DNA of 64,000 bases from assembly GCA_040216885.1 (NCBI GenBank), contig JAVJOG010000008.1:124001-188000 (forward strand), in the 5' to 3' direction. A program made the position numbers and the translations under genes. Position 1 is the stretch's first letter; the number at the start of each line of letters is the position of its first letter. Source of the stretch: Parvibaculum sp040216885 (lineage in GTDB: Bacteria; Pseudomonadota; Alphaproteobacteria; Parvibaculales; Parvibaculaceae). Below the pieces are notes generated by a model. The model was given only the letters and a program-made list of their open reading frames with translations. It searched no databases and was not told the origin of the DNA. This document shows, in pieces, positions 1 through 9,257 of the stretch.

Positions 1-521
1 CGCCGTTCCTGACCGATCCGTCCGCCATCCAGCAGGGCTATCTCTCTTCCGAGCCCTACATGATCCGCAAGGAAGCCGGCATCGAGCCGCAAGTGTTCCT
101 GCTCTCGGACTATGGCTATCCGGGCTATGCGGCCGTCATTCTCGCCGCCGACCGTACGATCGCCGAGCGGCCGGAAGCCGTCCAGGCTTTCGTCGATGCC
201 AGCATTCGCGGCTGGGTCAGCTATCTCCATGGCGATCCCGCACCGGCCAATGCACTCATCAAGCGCGACAATCCGGAAATGACCGACGATGTGATCGCCA
301 ATGCGATTTCGATGATGAAGAAATACGGCATCGTCGAGGCCGGCGGCACGGCGACGCTCGGCATCGGCGCGATGACGGAGGCGCGCTGGAAGGACTTCTA
401 CCTGACGATGGTGACAGCCGGCGTCTATTCGGCGGGCCTCGACGTCCATAGCGCCTACACGCTGGAGTTCGTCAACCAGGGCGCCGGGCTCGATCTCAAG
501 AAGCAACTCACCGGCGAATAG
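1..521 (+). CDS. ABC transporter substrate-binding protein, NMT1/SsuA-like (5' partial)
   Basis: C-terminal part of a periplasmic binding protein of the NMT1/THI5-SsuA type. The reading frame is open from base 3 into the window edge, so the true start lies upstream and the Met at base 60 is internal. About 173 residues are visible, with the usual C-lobe features: a run around AAVILAADRTIAERPE followed by repeated short helices. The stop is 20 bases before an ATPase gene and a permease follows, so this is the binding component of a three-gene importer. Family members bind sulfonates, nitrate, pyrimidine precursors or riboflavin. Nothing here fixes the ligand. Confidence 0.85.
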   Translation, partial: PFLTDPSAIQQGYLSSEPYMIRKEAGIEPQVFLLSDYGYPGYAAVILAADRTIAERPEAVQAFVDASIRGWVSYLHGDPAPANALIKRDNPEMTDDVIANAISMMKKYGIVEAGGTATLGIGAMTEARWKDFYLTMVTAGVYSAGLDVHSAYTLEFVNQGAGLDLKKQLTGE

Positions 522-540
522 GGAGCGGTCGCGCAAGCCC

Positions 541-1320
541 ATGACCTCAGCCGACGCGCCGACACGGCCTCCGCTGCTCACGCTGACCGGCGTCGCCAAG
601 ACCTATGACGGCGGCACGGTGGCGCTTTCGGGTGTCGACGCGGACATTCGCCGCGGCGATTTCGTCTCGCTGGTCGGGCCTTCGGGTTGCGGCAAGAGCA
701 CGCTGCTGCGGATCGTCGCCGGACTGATCGCGCCGAGCGCGGGCGATGTTCGCTGGCACACGGCCGACGGCGCGCGGCCTGCCGATATCGGCTTCGTTTT
801 TCAGGATGCGACGCTGATGCCCTGGGCATCGGTTCTCGACAATGTGCACCTGCCGCTGAAACTTCGCGGTGTTGCGCTCGAAAAGGCAAAGCCGCAATTG
901 ATGGATGCGCTGGCGCGAGTCGGCCTCGCCGATTTCTCAGGCGCATTCCCCCGCGAGCTTTCCGGCGGCATGAAGATGCGCGTGTCGCTGGCGCGCGCGC
1001 TGGTGACCGAGCCGCCGGTGCTGCTGATGGACGAGCCTTTCGCGGCGCTTGACGAGTTCACGCGCGAGAAACTCGACGACGACCTGCTCGAGCTCTGGCG
1101 CCGCCAGCGCTGGACGGTGATTTTCGTCACGCACAGCATTTACGAATCCGTCTATCTGTCGGAACGTGTGCTGGTGATGGGTGCACGGCCGGGACGCGTC
1201 CTCGACGAGGTTGCGATCGGCGCGCCGCATCCGCGCGGGCCCGCTTTCCGCCGTTCGCATGACTATGTCGATTACTGCGCGGCGGTCAGCGCCGCCTTGC
1301 GCGACGGGGTCTTGGCATGA
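541..1320 (+). CDS. ABC transporter ATP-binding protein (SsuB/TauB type)
   Basis: Cytoplasmic ATPase of the importer, 259 residues. Walker A GPSGCGKS lies at residues 46-53, the Q-loop Gln at 88, the signature LSGGM at 140-144, Walker B LLMDEP at 161-166 and the switch His near 198. The VTHSIYESVYLSERVLVM segment is typical of the nitrate/sulfonate/taurine ATPase subfamily. It overlaps the following permease gene by 4 bases (ATGA), which implies translational coupling. No close Shine-Dalgarno sequence is obvious before the ATG, so its translation may depend on the upstream gene. Confidence 0.93.
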   Translation: MTSADAPTRPPLLTLTGVAKTYDGGTVALSGVDADIRRGDFVSLVGPSGCGKSTLLRIVAGLIAPSAGDVRWHTADGARPADIGFVFQDATLMPWASVLDNVHLPLKLRGVALEKAKPQLMDALARVGLADFSGAFPRELSGGMKMRVSLARALVTEPPVLLMDEPFAALDEFTREKLDDDLLELWRRQRWTVIFVTHSIYESVYLSERVLVMGARPGRVLDEVAIGAPHPRGPAFRRSHDYVDYCAAVSAALRDGVLA

Positions 1321-2123
1321 ACGGCGAGGACAGCGCCATGTCGCATCTCGCGCGCATCGTCGTGCCCATCGCCGTCGGCATCGCCTTTCTGGGAATCTGG
1401 GAAGCATGTGTACGGCTGGGCGACGTGCCACTCTTCGTGCTGCCGCCGCCGAGCGCGATCGGGGCAAGCCTTGTCGCCAATTTCGGTTCGCTGATGGGGT
1501 CGCTCTGGGTGACGTTGCGCGTGACGCTGATGGCCTTCGTGCTCGCTGCGGCCGGCGGCATCGGCCTTGCCATTCTGTTTTCGCAAAGCCGCCGGATCGA
1601 GATGGCGCTTTTTCCCTACGCGGTCGTCCTGCAGGTGACGCCTGTCGTCGCCATCGCGCCACTGATCCTGATCTGGGTCGGCTACGACCGTGTCGAACTC
1701 GCCGTGCTGATCCTTGCCTGGATGGTCGCCTTCTTTCCGATCCTCTCCAACACGACGCTCGGCCTGCGCTCGGCCGACCACAATCTGCGCGACCTCTTCC
1801 GGCTCTATGGCGCCAGCCGCTGGCAGGTGCTGAGCGAGCTGCAACTGCCCTCGGCGCTGCCCTACATTCTGGCGGGCATGAAAATTTCCGGCGGGCTGGC
1901 GCTGATCGGCGCCGTCGTCGCCGAATTCGTCGCCGGTTCGGGCACTGGCGCGGGGCTTGCCTGGCGCATCGTCGAGGCCGGCTACCGGCTCGACATCCCT
2001 CGCATGTTCGCCGCCCTCTTCCTGCTCTCGGTGCTCGGCATCTCGATTTTTTTCGGCCTCACCTGGATCGAGCATCGCCTGCTCCGGCGCTGGCATGAGA
2101 GCGCGGTCCGCCGGGAGTTCTGA
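1317..2123 (+). CDS. ABC transporter permease (SsuC/TauC type)
   Basis: Inner-membrane permease of 268 residues with about six hydrophobic segments. The cytoplasmic EAA-like loop reads LFRLYGASRWQVLSELQLPSALPYI, which is diagnostic of BPD_transp_1 permeases. The start overlaps the ATPase stop as ATGA. It is the last gene of the importer operon; a short palindrome and an AT-rich stretch follow. The substrate is unknown, as for the binding protein. Confidence 0.92.
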   Translation: MNGEDSAMSHLARIVVPIAVGIAFLGIWEACVRLGDVPLFVLPPPSAIGASLVANFGSLMGSLWVTLRVTLMAFVLAAAGGIGLAILFSQSRRIEMALFPYAVVLQVTPVVAIAPLILIWVGYDRVELAVLILAWMVAFFPILSNTTLGLRSADHNLRDLFRLYGASRWQVLSELQLPSALPYILAGMKISGGLALIGAVVAEFVAGSGTGAGLAWRIVEAGYRLDIPRMFAALFLLSVLGISIFFGLTWIEHRLLRRWHESAVRREF

Positions 2124-2139
2124 GGTGGGTTCAAAAAAT

Positions 2140-2153
2140 GGCTGAATTCAGCC
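2140..2153. other. Perfect 14-bp palindrome after the ABC operon
   Basis: GGCTGAATTCAGCC is self-complementary, lies 17 bases after the permease stop and is preceded by an A-run and followed by CTTTGT. It could be a weak terminator stem or a protein-binding dyad. There is no loop beyond the central AATT and no good T-tract. Confidence 0.35.
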
Positions 2154-2207
2154 CTTTGTCCCAAATTAAACAATTTTATATGTGGATAATAATGTTCTAC
2201 ACTTCTA

Positions 2208-2236
2208 TTGACGATCTTTAGCAAAAAACCCATGTT
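2208..2236 (+). promoter_or_regulatory. Possible promoter of the sulfite reductase operon
   Basis: TTGACG (2208-2213) and CATGTT (2231-2236) are separated by 17 bases inside an AT-rich stretch that contrasts with the GC-rich surroundings, about 100 bases before the DUF2849 gene. The minus-10 match is poor, so this is only a candidate. Confidence 0.25.
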
Positions 2237-2339
2237 ACCGGGTAGTTAGCAGCGGCCTTACCTGCCTCGCCTCCCTTTCGCTCACTGTCCGGCGGCGGGC
2301 GGTGGAACGGCACGGATGAAAGCCCCAAGGAGCGTCAGC

Positions 2340-2675
2340 ATGGCCCAGCACAGCCGCAAGGGAGCGCAGTTTCAGGCGCTCACGGCCAACCGTCTCGCCG
2401 ACGGCATCGTCGTCTATCTGACGGCGGATAATCGCTGGTCGGAATCCCTGCAGGACGCCGATGTGACCGAGGGCAAGGAAGCCGGCGAAGCGTTGCTCGC
2501 GCGCGCGCAAGCCTCGGTCGACGGCAACATTGTCGTCGAGCCCTATCTTTTCGAAGTCGCGCGCGAGGACGACGGCATCCGCGCCGCCAGCGTGCGCGAG
2601 ACGATCCGGCAGGCGGGTCCGACCGTGCGCCTCGATCTCGGCAAGCAGGCGGAACTGCCGGGCGTTCATCGCTGA
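2340..2675 (+). CDS. DUF2849 domain protein of the sulfite reductase operon
   Basis: Small protein of 111 residues. The ATG at 2340 is preferred over an in-frame ATG at 2316 because AAGGAG lies seven bases before it. The sequence (GIVVYLTADNRWSESLQDA and the VEPYLFEV region) matches DUF2849, a family that almost always sits directly upstream of the CysI-type reductase in Alphaproteobacteria. Its biochemical role is not established; an accessory role in sulfite or nitrite reduction is inferred from the conserved neighbourhood. It lies 33 bases before the reductase. Confidence 0.85.
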   Translation: MAQHSRKGAQFQALTANRLADGIVVYLTADNRWSESLQDADVTEGKEAGEALLARAQASVDGNIVVEPYLFEVAREDDGIRAASVRETIRQAGPTVRLDLGKQAELPGVHR

Positions 2676-2708
2676 GCGCACGAACCCGCGAGAGGCAAAG
2701 GTTTACAG

Positions 2709-4353
<1,645 letters not shown>

Positions 4354-4367
<14 letters not shown>

Positions 4368-4872
4368 GAACGGGAAGTTCGTCGAGGACGATTTCGCGAC
4401 CGTCGGCGACGAAGATGCGCTGCCGGAGGGCGCCGTTATTGTCAGCCTCGAACGCTGGCAGAAGGAGCACGATACACTGACCGCGCGCAACACGCCGCTC
4501 GGTGTCCGCCTGAAGAGCGGTCAGGAGCCCTCCGTCATCGCGGACGATCTCGACAAGCTTGCGGTGGTTGCGCTCGAATTTCCGATCTATCGCAACGGCC
4601 GTGCCTATTCCTATGCGCGGCTGCTGCGCGAGCGCTACGGCTACAGGGGCGAGCTTCGCGCGGTCGGCAATGTACTGCGCGACCAGTTCCATTTCATGGT
4701 CCGCTGCGGTTTCGACGCGCTTGAAGTCGCCGACAGCATCACGCCGGACATCTGGACCGAGAGCGTCGGTGTGTTTTCGTTATCCTACCAGCCGGCGACC
4801 GATGATCGCGAGCCCGTGCTGTCGCTGCGCCAGCGCCTCGCGGCGCGTGCCTCGGCCCGCGAAGCGGTCTGA
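4354..4872 (+). CDS. DUF934 protein, sulfite reductase accessory
   Basis: Protein of 172 residues starting MQLIRNGKFVEDDF. The ATG at 4354 overlaps the end of cysI by 14 bases and has AAGGAG seven bases upstream, so a longer in-frame start is rejected. The core (LAVVALEFPIYRNGRAYSYA and the LRERYGYRGELRAVGNVLRDQ region) matches DUF934, which accompanies CysI in many Proteobacteria. The molecular role is unproven; it is presumed to help sulfite reductase assembly or electron delivery. Last gene of the operon; a strong hairpin follows. Confidence 0.88.
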
Positions 4873-4902
4873 CGGCCCTCACTTCCAACGCGCGGACAAA
4901 AT

Positions 4903-4935
4903 AAAGCCCGGCACCCTTTTCAGGGGCCGGGCTTT
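4903..4935. terminator. Bidirectional terminator between sulfite reductase operon and phasin
   Basis: AAAGCCCGGC and GCCGGGCTTT form a perfect 10-bp stem around a 13-base loop, with A-rich sequence before and T-rich sequence after the stem. It sits between two convergent genes, so it can serve both. Confidence 0.8.
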
Positions 4936-4986
4936 CCGATTACGCAACAGTACTCAACAGACCGGGTCTGGAGCTTCGCGCGGAAA

Positions 4987-5361
4987 TTACGCGGCGCGGA
5001 GCTTCTCGAAAGCTTCGGTGAACTTCGTGGCGTAGGGGTTCACGGCTTCGCGAACGGTGCTCACGGTCAGTTCGTTGAGTTCGCGGGCGGCGTCGATGTT
5101 CCGCTTGATGGTGCCGCGAACGAGTTCGTTCTGGAGTTCCACCGCCGTCTTGATGCTGCCGGACTTGAGTGCGGCGCGGGCGGTCTCGACCGATTCCTCG
5201 AAGTTGGTGCGGGCCAGCGTCACGATGATGCCGGACGCCACTTCGAGCGGATTCTTCGCGCTGGCCTTGGGGGCGGCCTTGGCGGCTTTCGGCGCCGCCT
5301 TGGCGGCGCGCGGCTTCGCAGTCGTCTTGGTCTTCTTCGCTTTGGGGGTCGCTTCGGGCAT
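4987..5361 (-). CDS. Phasin family protein with Lys/Ala-rich N-terminus
   Basis: Protein of 124 residues. The first 37 residues are a low-complexity basic tail built of KAAPKAAK-type repeats, like the histone-H1-like tails of PhaF-type phasins. The rest is an amphipathic helical phasin domain (NFEESVETARAALKSGSIKT and the VELQNELV region). Phasins coat polyhydroxyalkanoate granules, and basic tails can also tether granules to DNA. AGGAGAT lies before the ATG. It is monocistronic between a terminator and an AT-rich upstream region. The phasin call is well supported; nucleoid binding is inference from the tail. Confidence 0.85.
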   Translation of the reverse strand: MPEATPKAKKTKTTAKPRAAKAAPKAAKAAPKASAKNPLEVASGIIVTLARTNFEESVETARAALKSGSIKTAVELQNELVRGTIKRNIDAARELNELTVSTVREAVNPYATKFTEAFEKLRAA

Positions 5362-5529
5362 TGTTTCTATCTCCTGTACCGCGTGGTCGCTCGCCTCACG
5401 CGAGCGTTTCCAAGCACATACCGGCGCGCCGGATTTGTGCGCTGCAATATGAGATAGAATACCCCTGCCCCAGCGTCAAGATATTTTTGTGCATCGCACA
5501 AAAACTCGCATTGCAGCGCACCAATTTTT

Positions 5530-6804
5530 CTAAAATCTCCTTATATTGAAAGGGCTTAGGGATAGTTGCGGCGCGCTGTCGCAGATCAGATCGGCAAGCG
5601 CCGCGCCGCTGCCGGCCCCCAGCGTCCAGCCCAGCGTGCCGTGGCCGCTGTTGATGAAAAGATTCGAAATGGGCTCCACCCGACCGATCACGGGGCTGCC
5701 GTCCGGGGTCATCGGCCGTAGACCGCACCAGAATTCGGCGGTTTCGGCGCCCGCGCCCGCCTGCGGCAACAGGCTCGTCAGCGCATTGAGCACCGAGCGG
5801 GCGCGCCCGGTCTCCAGCGTCAGGTCGTAGCCGCCGACTTCGGCCTGGCCGGCGGCGCGCAGCCGGTTGCCGAGCCGGCTGATGACGATCTTGCGCGCTT
5901 CATCGGTGATGCTGACCTCCGGCGCGTTGCCTTCCGGCGCCGGCAGCGTCACCGAATAGCCCTTCACCGGATAGATCCAGGTGCGGATGCCGAGCGGCTT
6001 CAGCAGCGCCGCCGTGCCCGTGCCGGCCGCGACGACGACCGCATCCGCGTCGAGCACGCCGCGCGAGGTTGCGACGCCATAGGCGCGACCCGCGCGCGCG
6101 ATGATCCCCTCGACGACCGTATCGGTCTCGAACGTCACGCCGCGTCGTTTCGCGGCCTCGGTCATGTGCTTCGAAAAAAGATACGCGTCGCCGCTTGCGT
6201 CCGACGGCGAATAGAGGCCGCCTGCAATCTCGCCGCGTTGCAGGGCCGGCGCCAGCGCAGGCTCGACCTCGACGCATTCGGCCGCCGTCAACAAGCGCTG
6301 TTCGACGCCCAGACGCGCCATTGTTTCCATCTCGGTCATGGCGGCACGAACCGCATGTTCGCTTGCGAAGATGCGCAGGATGCCTCTGTCGCGCCGGTCG
6401 AAATCCAGCGACCGGCCCTCGTCGCGAAAATCGGCCGCGTAGCTCGCCATGCGCTCGCGCGTCAGCAGCGCCAGTTCGAGATTGGGCGGAATACGCTGCA
6501 TCCGCGCCGCGCTCCGGCAGCGCAACAGGAAACGCAGCAGCCAGCGCCACTGGTCGGGGTCCATTTTCGGACGCAGCCGGAACGGCGCGTCGTCGCGTCC
6601 GAGCCAGCGCAGGATCAGTCCCGGAATTTCGGGGCCCGCCCAGGGCGCCACCTCGCAGGCCGACATCTGGCCGCCATTGGCGTAGCTCGTGCCGAGGCCC
6701 GCGCCTTCGCGCGTCTCGATCAGCGTCACCGTCTCGCCGCGCAGCGCGAGTTCATAAGCGGTGGCGACGCCGACAATGCCGGCACCGATGACGACGACCT
6801 TCAC
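5530..6804 (-). CDS. dadA: D-amino acid dehydrogenase, FAD-dependent
   Basis: FAD-dependent oxidoreductase of the DAO family, 424 residues. The GTG at 6804 (VKVVVIGAGIVG) is chosen because the Rossmann GxGxxG falls at residues 7-12 as in DadA, and the length fits the usual 415-435; longer in-frame starts add non-homologous sequence. Other landmarks are GTSYANGGQMS near the flavin and GHGTLGWTLGAGSG near the C-terminus. It oxidatively deaminates D-amino acids at the membrane and feeds electrons to the respiratory chain. No alanine racemase (dadX) is adjacent. A remnant of an aminotransferase gene starts on the opposite strand. Confidence 0.9.
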   Translation of the reverse strand: MKVVVIGAGIVGVATAYELALRGETVTLIETREGAGLGTSYANGGQMSACEVAPWAGPEIPGLILRWLGRDDAPFRLRPKMDPDQWRWLLRFLLRCRSAARMQRIPPNLELALLTRERMASYAADFRDEGRSLDFDRRDRGILRIFASEHAVRAAMTEMETMARLGVEQRLLTAAECVEVEPALAPALQRGEIAGGLYSPSDASGDAYLFSKHMTEAAKRRGVTFETDTVVEGIIARAGRAYGVATSRGVLDADAVVVAAGTGTAALLKPLGIRTWIYPVKGYSVTLPAPEGNAPEVSITDEARKIVISRLGNRLRAAGQAEVGGYDLTLETGRARSVLNALTSLLPQAGAGAETAEFWCGLRPMTPDGSPVIGRVEPISNLFINSGHGTLGWTLGAGSGAALADLICDSAPQLSLSPFNIRRF

Positions 6805-6983
6805 GATGGACCTGCCTTGCCCGTGCCGCGGTTCGAGATGGGCCCTACCGGTATCAAAGCGGCGCGGCTTTGGCGATGGCAAAGAGGGGGCAACGGCAAA
6901 GAATGGGGCCTTCTGCCGAAAGCCTTTGCCCGTCATACTCGGCCGCCATTCCCCGCGACCGCCAAGCCCGGAGTCTGTCACCG

Positions 6984-7346
6984 ATGACCGTCCAAACGCC
7001 TCTCTGGCCCTTCGTGCCGTCGGCCCGCGCGGTCGACATCACCCATGCGAAGGGCTGCATCCTCCACACGCGCGGCGGCGGCGAAATTCGCGGCGAAGGT
7101 CTCTTGCGCGGCATTGAGATCGTCAAGGATCGCGAGACGCTCGAGCGCTTCCCCGAAAGCACCGCGGTCACACAGCGCGTCATCGGCGCCGGCCTCAAGC
7201 GCGGCGTCTTCTTCTATGGCGGCGGCACCGGCGCCATCCGCGACATCATTTGTCTCGGCCCCGCCTTCATCGTTTCCGATGCCGAGCTCGACCGCATGGC
7301 CGAAACGCTGAAAGCCGCCATCGACGAGGCCGTCGCCGCCGTCTGA
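6984..7346 (+). pseudogene. Class III aminotransferase with internal deletion
   Basis: An open frame of 120 codons that joins the first about 30 residues of a class III (omega-amino acid) aminotransferase to its last about 85. The N-part LWPFVPSARAVDITHAKGC is the usual entry into the family. The C-part from RGEGLLRGIEIVKDRE through GVFFYGGGTGAIRDIICLGP to DELDRMAETLKAAIDEA-like sequence is the usual end. The PLP-binding lysine and the whole cofactor domain, about 300 residues, are missing without a break in frame. The product cannot be a functional transaminase. It is either a relic or a short protein with another fate. Confidence 0.75.
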
Positions 7347-7394
7347 TCCCCTCATTTCAGGTTCGTCTTGACTGCGGTTCCAGCCTGCCCTATA

Positions 7395-7412
7395 TGTCAC
7401 CGTATGGTGACA
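7395..7412. promoter_or_regulatory. Candidate TetR autoregulatory operator over the start codon
   Basis: TGTCACC-GTAT-GGTGACA is a perfect 7-bp inverted repeat with a 4-base spacer. The tetR ATG (7404-7406) lies inside it. Size and symmetry suit a TetR dimer site, and binding there would block the regulator and the coupled nitroreductase-like gene. Confidence 0.55.
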
Positions 7413-8066
7413 AAAGCCGCAACCAAACCGAAGCCCCGCCCGCGCGACCGCGCGAAGACCGAGACGGCCTTTCTCGACGCCGTGTCGCGTCTGATCCTGC
7501 GCGACGGGCTGTCGGGTGTCGGCATCAACGCGCTGGCGCGCGAGGCGGGCGTCGACAAGGTTCTGATCTATCGCTATTTCGGCGATCTCGATGGGCTTTA
7601 CCGCGCCTATGCCGAACATGGCGACTTCTGGTGGAGCGTCGAGGAGATGCTCTCCGCCACCGCAGATGCGCCGAACGCCGCCGAAGCGCTGAAGCGCGGC
7701 CTTCGCCATCACGCCGCCGCCATGCGCAAGCGTCCGGTGACGCTCGCCGTCATCGCCGCCGAGCCCGCCAACCGCACCCCGCTCGTCGTCGCGCTGGAAG
7801 ATGTGCGCGAGAAGCGCACCATCGAATTGATGGAAAAGGAAGCCATGCGTCGCGGCGGCTGGGGCGATGTCGACATTGCCGCCGTCACCGCGCTGCTTGC
7901 GGCCGCCATCGACTATCTCGCCGCCCGCGCACTGAAAATTCGCGTCTATGGCGGCGTCGAAATCAAGACCGACAAAAACTGGGAGCGCGTGCTCGCCGCC
8001 GTCGACGCGATGATCGACGGACTTTTCGCGGCCGTGCCCCCCTCAAAACGGAAGGGAACATCATGA
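7404..8066 (+). CDS. TetR/AcrR family transcriptional regulator
   Basis: Repressor-type protein of 220 residues with an N-terminal helix-turn-helix (LSGVGINALAREAGVDKVLIYRYF, about residues 36-60) and a divergent ligand-binding C-terminal domain. The ATG at 7404 gives the usual short basic lead (MVTKAATKPKPRPRDRAKTE); an in-frame ATG at 7368 would lie before the operator-like dyad. It overlaps the next gene by 4 bases (ATGA), so the two form one transcript. The likely target is its own promoter through the dyad at 7395. Inducer unknown. Confidence 0.88.
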   Translation: MVTKAATKPKPRPRDRAKTETAFLDAVSRLILRDGLSGVGINALAREAGVDKVLIYRYFGDLDGLYRAYAEHGDFWWSVEEMLSATADAPNAAEALKRGLRHHAAAMRKRPVTLAVIAAEPANRTPLVVALEDVREKRTIELMEKEAMRRGGWGDVDIAAVTALLAAAIDYLAARALKIRVYGGVEIKTDKNWERVLAAVDAMIDGLFAAVPPSKRKGTS

Positions 8067-9253
8067 CCGAAACTCCGAAAGTCACGCGCCGCCGCTTTCT
8101 CGAAATCGGTTCCGGTATCACGCTTGTCGCCGCCGCGGGCGTTCTCTGGCGCGCCAATGAGCGCGGCGTCTTCGCCGATCCCATGGGCGAGGCCTATGCG
8201 CCGTGGCAGATGTGGCAGGCACCGGAATATGCGAACACACCGCTGGCGCTGGTCGCGGCCGGTATTCTCGCCTCCAACCCGCACAACACGCAGCCCTGGA
8301 TTTTCCGCGTCACCGACACACAAATCGACATTCTGGCCGACACGCGCCGTCATCTCGGCACGTTCGATCCCTATTTGCGCGAGATGCATCTCGGTCTCGG
8401 TTGCGCCGTCGAGAACATGGCGCTTGCAGCCGCGCCCAACGGCTTTGCCGCCGATGTCGAATATGCGCCGGGCTCGCTTCTCGACATCGCCGGGCGCGAC
8501 GGGCAGGTGCTTGCGGCGACGCTGCGCCTGACGCGCACGGTGGCGGCGACAGACCCACTTCATGCGGCCATTCCGGTCCGCCACACCGACCGCAATCCTT
8601 ACGACACCGCGCGGCCGCTCGCCGCCGAAGCGCTGGCCGGCATCGCGCATGACGACGACATCCGGCTGTGGCTCTTCGGTGAGGGCGAGGCGCGCGACCG
8701 TCTCGGCGCGGCGATTGTCGAGGCGACGGATGAAATCGTCGCCGACAAGCAGATGATCGAGGACAGCCATCACTGGTTCCGCGACGGGCCGGACGAGATC
8801 GCGCGCGAAAAAAGCGGCCTCGCGCTCGACACGGCCGGCCTGTCGCCGGCACTGCTGGCGGCAGCGAAATTCCTGCCGGCGCTGCCGGCCGAGCAAAGTC
8901 ACGGCGCATGGGCCAACCAGACGCGCGACAATCATGTGCCGACAGCGGCGCTCCTCGGCCTGATCGCCACGCGCGACCGCTACGACCGGTCGCAGGCGCT
9001 GGCCGCCGGGCGGTTCTGGCAGCGGTTGCACCTGACCGCCGCGGCGGAGGGGATTTCGATGCACCCGCTCAACCAGCCGGTCGAAACCATCGACCGCGAA
9101 AGGCAGCTCGGCAGCGAGGCAAAATCGGAAGCGCGGCTCGCCGCGATCACAGGCGATGAAAGCTGGCAGCCGACTTTCGCGTTCCGCGCCGGCTATCCGA
9201 CAAGGGTTGTGCGGACAAGCGCCCGGCGCGGCGTCGCGGACGTGGTCGTCTGA
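8063..9253 (+). CDS. Tat-exported nitroreductase-like protein (Acg family)
   Basis: Protein of 396 residues with a twin-arginine signal (RRRFLEIG at residues 9-16, then a hydrophobic stretch ending near VLWRANE). The body resembles the Acg/Rv2032-type nitroreductase fold: SNPHNTQPWIFRV near residue 75, a central PVRHTDRNPYDTA, and a C-terminal HLTAAAEGISMHPLNQPVET. Acg proteins have degenerate flavin pockets and some bind FMN without reductase activity. Export through Tat suggests folding with a cofactor before secretion. Coupled to the upstream TetR gene. Substrate unknown. Confidence 0.8.
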   Translation: MTETPKVTRRRFLEIGSGITLVAAAGVLWRANERGVFADPMGEAYAPWQMWQAPEYANTPLALVAAGILASNPHNTQPWIFRVTDTQIDILADTRRHLGTFDPYLREMHLGLGCAVENMALAAAPNGFAADVEYAPGSLLDIAGRDGQVLAATLRLTRTVAATDPLHAAIPVRHTDRNPYDTARPLAAEALAGIAHDDDIRLWLFGEGEARDRLGAAIVEATDEIVADKQMIEDSHHWFRDGPDEIAREKSGLALDTAGLSPALLAAAKFLPALPAEQSHGAWANQTRDNHVPTAALLGLIATRDRYDRSQALAAGRFWQRLHLTAAAEGISMHPLNQPVETIDRERQLGSEAKSEARLAAITGDESWQPTFAFRAGYPTRVVRTSARRGVADVVV

Positions 9254-9257
9254 GCGC

